From Gammaproteobacteria bacterium (GTDB lineage: Bacteria > Pseudomonadota > Gammaproteobacteria > Steroidobacterales > Woeseiaceae), in contig JAOUNK010000236.1 of the NCBI GenBank assembly GCA_029881015.1, positions 1 through 5,549 on the forward strand: a stretch of 5,549 nucleotides of DNA. The letters run 5' to 3'. A program made the position numbers and the translations under genes. The notes below the pieces were generated by a model. It worked only from the letters and a program-made list of their open reading frames with translations. It was not told the DNA's origin and searched no databases. This document shows, piece after piece, positions 1-5,549 of this stretch (within the stretch, counting starts at the first letter, position 1; each line of letters starts with the position of its first letter).

Positions 1-590
1 AGCACAGCGCCCGTGAGTTCGGTCCGCTGCTGGAGAAACTCGATCAGGGCTACGAGATGGTGATTGGCTCGCGGGATTCGGGGTCGCATGCGAACGTAGG
101 CCGCCTGTACGCGAACGGCATTTACAACGTCGTGGCGTCCTGGCTGACCGGGCGACGTATTCCCGATCTGACCTCGGGTTTTCGGGTCGTCCGGGCGAGG
201 CTGTTTCAGCAGTTTCTCTACCTTCTGCCGAACGGCTTCTCCTACCCGACGACCATCACGATGGCCTTCCTGCGCGCAGGTTACCCGATCAGTTTCGAGT
301 CGATCCCCGTCGCCAAACGCATCGGCAAGAGCCACATTCGCCCGCTTCGCGATGGCGTGCGTTTCCTCGTGATCATCTTCAAGATTGCGACGTTGTATTC
401 ACCGCTGAAGATCTTCCTGCCGGTCAGCGCAGGTTTCTTCGCTACCGGAATTGGCTGGTACGCCTACACTTTCCTGACGATGGGGCGTTTCACGAACATG
501 AGCATGCTGCTGCTGAGTGCGTCGGTCATCGTTTTCCTGATCGGTTTGATTTCCGAGCAAATCACGGCGCTCACCTACAGCAAATCCTGA
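1..590 (+). CDS. Family 2 glycosyltransferase, C-terminal part (DPM synthase/GtrB-like), cut by left window edge
   Basis: The open frame runs from the window edge (first full codon at base 3) to TGA at 588-590, giving 195 visible residues. This is the C-terminal half of a membrane-anchored GT2 enzyme; the N-terminal nucleotide-sugar site with its DXD motif lies outside the window. Visible family marks are the strand ending VIGSRD (residues 20-25), the DLTSGFRVVR segment (about 55-64) that resembles the D-x-x-SGFR acceptor-side motif of dolichyl-phosphate-mannose-synthase-like enzymes, and a basic stretch RIGKSHIRPLRDG (about 106-118) expected at the membrane surface. Two hydrophobic helices follow, about 135-158 and 166-185. 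Family members usually move a sugar from a nucleotide donor to polyprenyl phosphate or another lipid at the inner membrane; donor and acceptor cannot be read here. The ATG at 57 is internal, since the frame stays open upstream and the fold would be cut there. It appears cotranscribed with the small gene at 592. Confidence 0.87.
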   Translation, partial: HSAREFGPLLEKLDQGYEMVIGSRDSGSHANVGRLYANGIYNVVASWLTGRRIPDLTSGFRVVRARLFQQFLYLLPNGFSYPTTITMAFLRAGYPISFESIPVAKRIGKSHIRPLRDGVRFLVIIFKIATLYSPLKIFLPVSAGFFATGIGWYAYTFLTMGRFTNMSMLLLSASVIVFLIGLISEQITALTYSKS

Positions 591-591
591 C

Positions 592-1002
592 ATGCGGCAT
601 GTGATCGTGGTCGTTGGCAGCGAAGCGCAGCGCCGGCAGGCACTGCCCAGAATTCGGCTGCTGAACGACGAGGCCGTGCGCGAGTCGATGTGGCTTGCGT
701 GCCGTGACCAGGACGCTCCCGGTGCGCTGCTCGACGACACAAAGAGTGTCGTCCTGCGCATCCTGGCATTGCCGTTCCTCGCGTATCGCTTCTACCTGCT
801 GGTGCACAACACACGTTTGTGGGCGGGCAAACGACCTTTGGTGCTGATCCGCGGCCGGGGCCTTGCCAGCCGCATGGCGGCGTACGCGGGTTCCTGGGGC
901 GGCGGCGATATCGTCAAGGCCGACGCGGGAGCCGAGCCGGCCCTGGGGCCGACTCGATACGTCCTGCAGCCGGACGGCAGCCTGAAACTGCTCGACGTCT
1001 AG
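592..1002 (+). CDS. Uncharacterised 136-residue protein, coupled to the upstream glycosyltransferase
   Basis: I do not recognise this protein. Its ATG lies one base after the TGA of the glycosyltransferase and no Shine-Dalgarno sequence is visible, so translation probably continues by reinitiation after the upstream stop. It starts with a beta-strand-like hydrophobic segment (RHVIVVVGS, residues 2-10), has a polar middle, a hydrophobic helix at about 52-72 (from SVVLRILAL to LLV), a second strand-like LVLIRGRG (83-90), then a short helix and a Gly-rich turn (SWGGGD, 101-106). Strand, membrane-leaning helix, strand and Gly turn loosely recall Alg14/PssD-type partners of glycosyltransferases, but no diagnostic motif confirms this and it is only a guess. 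There is no signal peptide; a peripheral inner-membrane location is possible. The TAG stop overlaps the stop of the convergent M20 gene. Competing frames on the minus strand here are shorter and lack gene context, so this frame is preferred. Confidence 0.65.
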   Translation: MRHVIVVVGSEAQRRQALPRIRLLNDEAVRESMWLACRDQDAPGALLDDTKSVVLRILALPFLAYRFYLLVHNTRLWAGKRPLVLIRGRGLASRMAAYAGSWGGGDIVKADAGAEPALGPTRYVLQPDGSLKLLDV

Positions 1003-2405
1003 CGGTTGAAGTGGTCCTCGAGCACCTGCGCGACGCAGCAGGTCAGGCGCTTGCCGGTCTCGATATGCAGGAACTCATTCGGCCCGTGAGCATTCGATTT
1101 CGGGCCAAGCAGTCCCGTAATCAGGAACTGCGCCTCGGGGAAGCGCTCACCGAGCATGCCCATGAAGGGAATCGTGCCGCCGGTTCCCATGTACATGGAG
1201 GGCTTGCCGAAGAAGGCCTCTGACGCTTTTTGCATCGAGTTTTCGAGCCACGGCGCGATCTCCGGTGCGTTCCAGCCCGCCATGCTCGAGTCCGCATCAA
1301 ACGCCACCTTCACGAGCGGTGGCGGATCGGCCTCGAGTTCCGCCTTGACAGCGGCCGCGGCGTCTTTCGCATTCACTGTCGGTGGCAGACGGAACGACAA
1401 CTTCAGTACCGTGTAGGGCAGCAATACATTGCCCGCATTCACGAGGTCGGGCATGCCTGCCTGCCCGGTTACAGCCAGCGTTGGACGCCAGGTGTTGTTG
1501 AGCAGCAGTTCGGTATGGGACTCGGACGGTCGCGGATCGTCGACGGCCCAGGGGAATTTCTTGTACACGAGTTCCTTGAGCGTCGCGGCTGCGAGCCGGG
1601 CTTGCTCGAGGCGCTGTGCCGGGATATCGGCGTGCAGTGCTTCGGTCTTGATTTGTCCGCTGCTTTCGTCCTCGATGCGGCTGAGCAACTGGCGCGCCGT
1701 GCGGAAACTCGATGGCACCACGCCGCTGGCCGTTCCGGAGTGCACACCCTCGGTCAGCGAGTCAACGCGCAGCGTACCTGTCAGATTGCCGCGCAGCGAG
1801 GTTGTACACCAGAGCTGGTCGTAGTTGCCGCATTCGGCATCGAGGCACACGACCAGATCCGGTGACCCGATGCGGTCCTCGAGCAGATCGATATAGTAGG
1901 GCAGGTCGAAGCTACCGCTCTCTTCGCAGCCCTCGATCAGCACGACGCAGTGCGCATGCGGGATGCCTTGCTCCTGCAAGGACCGAACGGCAGTCAGCGA
2001 ACCGAACGTGGCGTAGCCATCGTCCGCACCACCGCGGCCATAGAGTTTGCCGTCCTTGATGACGGGCTTCCACGGGTCGAGGTCGTCGTCCCAGCCGCTG
2101 AACTCGGGTTGCTTGTCATAGTGGCCGTAGAGCAGGACGACTTCATCCGACTGCCCGGGGATGTCGATAAACAGCAAGGGTGTGCGACCTTCGATTCTTA
2201 CGACTTCGATCGTCATGTCCTTGATCGGTTGCGTCCTGCACCAGGCTTCGAGCATCCTGACCGCGGTCTCCATGTGGCCGTGCTTCTCCCAGTCTGGATC
2301 GAAGTGCGGCGACTTGTTCGGCACCTTTATATACTCGGCGATCTCCGGAACGATCGAGTCATCCCACATAGTGCTGACGAATGCAGCGGTCTTCTTGTTG
2401 TCCAT
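999..2405 (-). CDS. M20 family metallo-dipeptidase (CNDP2/carnosinase-like)
   Basis: This 468-residue protein is close to the usual length of CNDP-type M20 dipeptidases (about 475). It has the full di-zinc catalytic set: H95 and D97 in YGHYDKQP, bridging D128 in GRGGADDG, general base E161 and metal ligand E162 in GCEESGS, D189 in CLDAEC, H222 in GVHSG from the dimerisation domain that completes the partner's site, and H440 in NAHGPNEF near the C-terminus. The order and spacing match human CNDP2 (H99, D132, E166/E167, D195, H445, from memory). There is no signal peptide, so it should be cytoplasmic and cleave dipeptides or similar amide bonds. The lid domain is about residues 210-330. The start is ATG at 2403-2405, nine bases after the stop of the upstream hydrolase gene, with a weak AGAAG ribosome site at 2411-2415. 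The TAG stop at 999-1001 interlocks with the plus-strand stop. Exact substrate is unknown; beta-alanyl dipeptides are suggested only by the neighbours. Confidence 0.94.
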   Translation of the reverse strand: MDNKKTAAFVSTMWDDSIVPEIAEYIKVPNKSPHFDPDWEKHGHMETAVRMLEAWCRTQPIKDMTIEVVRIEGRTPLLFIDIPGQSDEVVLLYGHYDKQPEFSGWDDDLDPWKPVIKDGKLYGRGGADDGYATFGSLTAVRSLQEQGIPHAHCVVLIEGCEESGSFDLPYYIDLLEDRIGSPDLVVCLDAECGNYDQLWCTTSLRGNLTGTLRVDSLTEGVHSGTASGVVPSSFRTARQLLSRIEDESSGQIKTEALHADIPAQRLEQARLAAATLKELVYKKFPWAVDDPRPSESHTELLLNNTWRPTLAVTGQAGMPDLVNAGNVLLPYTVLKLSFRLPPTVNAKDAAAAVKAELEADPPPLVKVAFDADSSMAGWNAPEIAPWLENSMQKASEAFFGKPSMYMGTGGTIPFMGMLGERFPEAQFLITGLLGPKSNAHGPNEFLHIETGKRLTCCVAQVLEDHFNR

Positions 2406-2410
2406 AAGTG

Positions 2411-2415
2411 CTTCT
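2411..2415 (-). promoter_or_regulatory. Weak ribosome binding site for the M20 dipeptidase
   Basis: AGAAG on the minus strand lies five bases before the ATG at 2405 and touches the TAA stop of the preceding hydrolase gene. It is a weak match to the Shine-Dalgarno consensus, so translation is probably helped by ribosomes finishing the upstream gene. Confidence 0.4.
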
Positions 2416-3311
2416 TATTCTGCGGTGAGTGAACGGATGAATGTCTGTGTCATGCGTTCGGTAGTAATGAAAAACCATCCGTAGTCCTCGCCAATATCGG
2501 CCAACGGATTCGCTGCGAGAATGTCTTCCTCGCTCATGCCTTTGTCAATCAGGGCTTTCACGCGCGCATGTGCTTCGCGCAACATGGCAAGGTCCTCTGC
2601 AAGTCCCTCGCGTGTCGCGACCGGGCCGTGGCCGGTCAGGAACCTGGTATTCCCGTCTGCCATGTCGATGAGTTGCTGCATGCCCGCCATGTAGCCGGCA
2701 ACCGTGCCGCCACTGTCCAGATCGATAAACGGGAACAGACCGCGAAAGCTGAGGTCTCCGGCCGCGATGACGTTGGCGTTGCGAAAGTGGATGACCGCAT
2801 CGCCGTCGGTGTGCGCGTTCGGGATGTGAATGGCGATGGCTTCTTCGCCATTGACGTGAAATGTCATCCTGTCGGAGAACGTAATGACAGGCAGAGCGCC
2901 GGGACCCGTGTTCAGTTGATCATTCGTCGACATGCGCTCACGCAGCTTGTCGTGTGACACCACAATCGTGCCCCGTTCGCTGACATAGACATTGCCGCCG
3001 ACATGATCGCCATGTGCGTGCGTGTTGATCACAAAGTCGATCGGACGTCCCGCGATTTCCTCGGCCTTGGCCACGAGGGCTGGTGCTGTCGATTCCATGA
3101 CGTCGTCGATCATCACCACGTATTCGTCGCCGACGAGCAGGCCGACACCGCCACCGACAAAATCGGCCGGTTCGTTGAGCGCGAAGCCTTCGTTGGTATT
3201 ACCTATCTGGTAGATACCCGGCGCGACCTCGACAGCCGCAAACGGGCTGGCGGACTCGTCGGCTGACGCGAAAGGCGCGACAGCCAGTAGCAGCAGGGCA
3301 TATTTTCTCAT
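2415..3311 (-). CDS. Exported metallo-beta-lactamase-fold hydrolase
   Basis: The 298-residue product begins with a typical Sec signal peptide: MRKY, a Leu/Ala-rich core (residues 5-14), then ASA before D18, a good signal peptidase I site after A17. There is no lipobox Cys. The mature protein should be soluble in the periplasm. The MBL fold is complete: HAHGDH gives H98, H100, D102 and H103; H167 is in NAHTDGD; bridging D186 is in AAGDLSF; H228 is in TGHGP. An Asp at the bridging position, where B1 beta-lactamases have Cys, places it with glyoxalase II-like and general MBL hydrolases and makes a carbapenemase role unlikely. The substrate cannot be read. ATG at 3309-3311 is chosen because GGAG lies six bases upstream and the signal peptide starts there; an in-frame TTG at 3330-3332 would add seven residues before the signal peptide. 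The gene lies between the semialdehyde dehydrogenase (48-base gap) and the dipeptidase (9-base gap), likely in the same operon. Confidence 0.92.
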   Translation of the reverse strand: MRKYALLLLAVAPFASADESASPFAAVEVAPGIYQIGNTNEGFALNEPADFVGGGVGLLVGDEYVVMIDDVMESTAPALVAKAEEIAGRPIDFVINTHAHGDHVGGNVYVSERGTIVVSHDKLRERMSTNDQLNTGPGALPVITFSDRMTFHVNGEEAIAIHIPNAHTDGDAVIHFRNANVIAAGDLSFRGLFPFIDLDSGGTVAGYMAGMQQLIDMADGNTRFLTGHGPVATREGLAEDLAMLREAHARVKALIDKGMSEEDILAANPLADIGEDYGWFFITTERMTQTFIRSLTAE

Positions 3312-3317
3312 CGATGT

Positions 3318-3321
3318 CTCC
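3318..3321 (-). promoter_or_regulatory. Ribosome binding site deciding the MBL hydrolase start
   Basis: GGAG on the minus strand is spaced six bases from the ATG at 3309-3311. It supports that start over the in-frame TTG at 3330-3332, because this site would lie inside the longer reading. Confidence 0.65.
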
Positions 3322-3359
3322 AGCGTTGGCAAGACAGCGATGGTACCGTGATTGCCCTG

Positions 3360-4859
3360 CTATTGGCGACCCGGGAACGCGAACTGCGCCTTTTCACGCA
3401 CACCGCCCGAGGGCCAGCGCTGCGTGATCGTCTTGCGGCGCGTATAGAAGCGGACGCTGTCCGGGCCATACGCGAACAGATCGCCGAACAGTGAGCGCTT
3501 CCAGCCACCAAAGCTGTGGTAGGCGACCGGGACCGGGAGTGGCACGTTGATACCGACCATGCCGACTTTGATGTTGTCCGCGAAGTAACGGGCGGCCTCG
3601 CCGTCGCGCGTAAAGATACAGGTACCGTTGCCGTACTCATGATCGTCAATGAGTTGCATGGCCTGTTCCTCGGACTCGGCCCGGACGACGCATAGCACAG
3701 GTCCGAAAATCTCTTCCTGGTAGATACGCATGTCGGCCGTGACCTTGTCGAACAGGCAGGGACCCAGGAAATAGCCTTTCTCGTAGTCGTCGACAACGAG
3801 TTTGCGGCCATCCGCGACAAGGTCGGCACCTTCTTCGACACCGAGGTCGACATAGCCTTTTACCTTGTCGTAATGCACGTCGGTCACCAGCGGCCCCATG
3901 TGATTGGAGAGGTCCGTGCCGGGGCCGACCCTGAGGTTGGCGATTTCTGCCTTGAGTTTAGCAACCACCGTATCGGCTGTTTCCTCGCCTACACAGACGG
4001 CGACCGAAATTGCCATGCAGCGCTCGCCGCAGGATCCGAACGCCGCACCCATGAGTGCGCTGACGGCATTGTCGATATCGGCGTCCGGCATGACCACAGC
4101 GTGGTTCTTGGCGCCGCCGAGCGCCTGTACGCGTTTGCCATTGGCGGTGCCCGTCGAGTAGATGTACTCGGCAACCGGCGTGGAGCCGACAAAACTGATC
4201 GCCTGTACGCGCGGGTCGTTGAGCAACGTGTCGACGGCCTCCTTGTCCCCATTGACGAGATTGAACACGCCGTCCGGCAAACCGGCTTCCCTGAACAGGC
4301 GGGCGACGATCATCGGCGCGGTCGGGTCCTTCTCGGAAGGCTTCAAAACGAACGTATTGCCGCAGGCAATAGCCATCGGGTACATCCACATCGGCACCAT
4401 CGCGGGGAAGTTGAACGGTGTGATGCCGGCGACAACGCCGAGCGGCTGGAAGTCCGACCAGCTGTCGATTCCCGGGCCGACATTGCGTGAGAATTCGCCC
4501 TTGAGCATCTCGGGGATGCCGCAGGCGTAGTCAACGACCTCGACGCCACGACCGAACTCGCCCATCGCATCATCCAGTACCTTGCCGTGCTCGTCCGTGA
4601 TGGCGGCTGCGATCTCGTCGGCGTTCTCCTCGAGCAGTTGCTTGAAACGGAACATGATTCGAGCGCGCTTCGCGGGTGGCGTGTCGCGCCATGCCCCAAA
4701 GGCTGCCTCGGCTGCCGCGATCGCGTCCTCGACGGTGGCTTTCGATGCCATCGCAACGTGCTTCGTGAGCACACCGGTTGCCGGGTTGTAGACCGGGGCG
4801 GGACGGTTGTCGTCCGCGACGTCAACGCCATTGATGAAGTGTCCGATGGTGTTGCTCAT
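3360..4859 (-). CDS. mmsA: CoA-acylating (methyl)malonate-semialdehyde dehydrogenase
   Basis: This 499-residue cytoplasmic aldehyde dehydrogenase belongs to the MmsA/IolA/BauC branch. It converts malonate semialdehyde to acetyl-CoA, or methylmalonate semialdehyde to propionyl-CoA, with CoA, NAD+ and loss of CO2. Visible marks are PFNFP with N150 (oxyanion), VLKPSE with K173 (NAD binding), FVGSTPVAEYIY (223-234), GGAKNH (248-253), which takes the place of the ELGGK catalytic Glu of ordinary aldehyde dehydrogenases and is diagnostic for this branch, GERCMA with nucleophile C281, and EEIFGPV (382-388). R104 (GRGVE) and R280 match arginines tied to carboxylate handling in the Bacillus enzyme (from memory). 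Length is normal. Position 277 is Cys, where Ala is usual (GSAGERC). The ATG overlaps the stop of the upstream transaminase as ATGA, which argues for coupled expression and for malonate semialdehyde as the shared intermediate. Valine or inositol breakdown are alternative roles for the family, but no gene of those pathways is visible. Confidence 0.95.
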   Translation of the reverse strand: MSNTIGHFINGVDVADDNRPAPVYNPATGVLTKHVAMASKATVEDAIAAAEAAFGAWRDTPPAKRARIMFRFKQLLEENADEIAAAITDEHGKVLDDAMGEFGRGVEVVDYACGIPEMLKGEFSRNVGPGIDSWSDFQPLGVVAGITPFNFPAMVPMWMYPMAIACGNTFVLKPSEKDPTAPMIVARLFREAGLPDGVFNLVNGDKEAVDTLLNDPRVQAISFVGSTPVAEYIYSTGTANGKRVQALGGAKNHAVVMPDADIDNAVSALMGAAFGSCGERCMAISVAVCVGEETADTVVAKLKAEIANLRVGPGTDLSNHMGPLVTDVHYDKVKGYVDLGVEEGADLVADGRKLVVDDYEKGYFLGPCLFDKVTADMRIYQEEIFGPVLCVVRAESEEQAMQLIDDHEYGNGTCIFTRDGEAARYFADNIKVGMVGINVPLPVPVAYHSFGGWKRSLFGDLFAYGPDSVRFYTRRKTITQRWPSGGVREKAQFAFPGRQ

Positions 4860-5549
4860 GCCAGTGTATCCATTACGCGGCGGACGGCTTCGAATGACTG
4901 TGTCATTTCGTCAGGGTCCGAATTCAGGAAGGGGGAGAATTGCAGCGTGTCCATACCGGCACGGACGACCAGGTTCTCATCCCAGAAACATTTCTTGTGG
5001 GCCTCTGCGCCGCGTGCCCCGACGGCACCAGCCCGCGGGGCCATCTCGATCGAACCCATCAGTCCGAAATTACGCACGTCGATAACATGCCGGTGATCGG
5101 CGAAGGAGTGCAACAGGTCCTCGAAATGCGATTCGAGCGCCCGTGCCTGCTCGAACGTGCCTTCCTCGGCATAGACATCCATGGTGGCAAGACCTGCTGC
5201 GGCTGCAACCGGGTGACCCGAGTAGGTGTAACCGTGGAAGAGTTCGATCATGTGCTCCGGGCCCTGCATGAACGCGTTGTAAATCGTGTCGCGGACCAGT
5301 ACCGCACCCATGGGGATGACGCCGTTGGTCAGTCCCTTGGCCGTCGTGATGATGTCCGGGGTCACGCCGAAGCGTTGCGCGCCGAAGCCATGACCGAGGC
5401 GCCCGAAGGCCGCGATGACTTCATCGAAAATGAGCAGAATTCCGTGTTCGTCACAGATTTCGCGCAGGCGCTCGAGATACCCCGCCGGCGGCGGGATAAC
5501 GCCCGCTGAACCGGCAACGGGTTCGACGATGACAGCGGCGATATTGCTG
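4856..5549 (-). CDS. Class III omega-amino acid (beta-alanine):pyruvate aminotransferase, C-terminal part, cut by right window edge
   Basis: The frame is open from the right edge (first full codon at 5548) to TGA at 4856-4858, giving 230 visible residues, about half of a 440-450-residue PLP enzyme. Visible marks, counted from the edge, are VIVEPVAGSAGVIPP (6-20), IFDEV with the pyridine-N-binding D42, TTAKG with the Schiff-base lysine K71 (bases 5336-5338), and HGYTYSGHP (105-113) with a Thr that contacts PLP phosphate across the dimer. The IDVRNFGLMGSIEMAPR and VVRAGMDTLQF segments, with R196 as the likely carboxylate-binding arginine, closely resemble the Pseudomonas omega-amino acid:pyruvate aminotransferase (BauA/OapT), from memory. 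The likely reaction is beta-alanine + pyruvate to malonate semialdehyde + alanine, in the cytoplasm. The overlapping mmsA gene, which would use that product, supports this. Other omega-amino acids or amines such as GABA or taurine remain possible. The GTG at 5363-5365 is internal, not the start, because the PLP-domain motifs lie upstream of it. Confidence 0.93.
   Translation of the reverse strand, partial: SNIAAVIVEPVAGSAGVIPPPAGYLERLREICDEHGILLIFDEVIAAFGRLGHGFGAQRFGVTPDIITTAKGLTNGVIPMGAVLVRDTIYNAFMQGPEHMIELFHGYTYSGHPVAAAAGLATMDVYAEEGTFEQARALESHFEDLLHSFADHRHVIDVRNFGLMGSIEMAPRAGAVGARGAEAHKKCFWDENLVVRAGMDTLQFSPFLNSDPDEMTQSFEAVRRVMDTLA

Noticed and set aside
1230..1865. Long open frame of 211 residues on the plus strand
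   Set aside because: It is antisense to the M20 dipeptidase, which has every metal ligand in place. The product has no family signature and a composition typical of shadow frames.
2415..3311. Reading the MBL protein as an antibiotic-resistance beta-lactamase
   Set aside because: The bridging ligand is Asp186, not the Cys of B1/B2 enzymes, and the surrounding genes are catabolic, so the fold alone does not support a resistance role.
3312..3332. TTG at 3330-3332 as start of the MBL hydrolase
   Set aside because: It would put seven extra residues before a textbook signal peptide and would place the GGAG ribosome site inside the coding region; the ATG at 3309-3311 explains both better.
3312..3359. 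Possible promoter or terminator in the gap between the dehydrogenase and MBL hydrolase genes
   Set aside because: A TTGCCA on the minus strand resembles a -35 box, but no convincing -10 follows at the right spacing. The only inverted pieces are a GGTACC palindrome and a very short CCA/TGG pair, with no stable hairpin or T-run.
3873..4490. Open frame of 205 residues on the plus strand
   Set aside because: It is antisense to the mmsA catalytic core. It is His/Arg/Asp-rich, without motifs or gene context.
4940..5509. Long open frame of 189 residues on the plus strand
   Set aside because: It lies opposite the class III aminotransferase, whose catalytic Asp, Lys and family motifs are intact. The plus-strand product is Arg/His-rich with no recognisable domain, as expected of an antisense shadow in GC-rich DNA.
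1..5549. Search for tRNA, CRISPR, IS ends, phage or defence genes
   Set aside because: No direct-repeat array, transposase, integrase or structured RNA was seen by eye, and coding regions fill nearly the whole window.

Overview
This is a GC-rich, densely packed bacterial chromosomal window with six protein genes in two convergent groups. Gene content, the exported metallo-hydrolase and protein similarities recalled from memory fit a proteobacterium, most likely a gammaproteobacterium; no marker gene fixes the taxon. I saw no RNA gene, mobile element, CRISPR array or substantial repeat, and no gap between genes is longer than about 50 bases.

Plus strand, 1-1002. The window opens inside a family 2 glycosyltransferase of the dolichyl-phosphate-mannose-synthase/GtrB-like type, with two C-terminal membrane helices. 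One base after its stop begins a 136-residue protein that I do not recognise. The pair looks like the end of a cell-envelope or lipid-glycosylation operon.

Minus strand, 999-5549, read right to left. (1) A class III aminotransferase closely resembling omega-amino acid:pyruvate (beta-alanine:pyruvate) transaminases, cut by the right edge. (2) A CoA-acylating (methyl)malonate-semialdehyde dehydrogenase, whose start overlaps the aminotransferase stop as ATGA. (3) After a 48-base gap, a secreted metallo-beta-lactamase-fold hydrolase with all metal ligands. (4) After a 9-base gap, an M20 metallo-dipeptidase with the complete di-zinc site of the CNDP2/carnosinase-like group. Orientation and tight spacing suggest one transcription unit.

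How they may work together: the transaminase would turn beta-alanine (or a similar omega-amino acid) into malonate semialdehyde, and the dehydrogenase would oxidise and decarboxylate this to acetyl-CoA (or methylmalonate semialdehyde to propionyl-CoA). A CNDP-like dipeptidase in the same run could supply the amino acid from a dipeptide such as a beta-alanyl dipeptide. That link is an inference. The exported hydrolase has no obvious place in the pathway. The two groups meet tail to tail at a CTAG tetramer in which the stop codons of both strands overlap. This is mostly ordinary metabolic DNA; I do not see a clearly new system.
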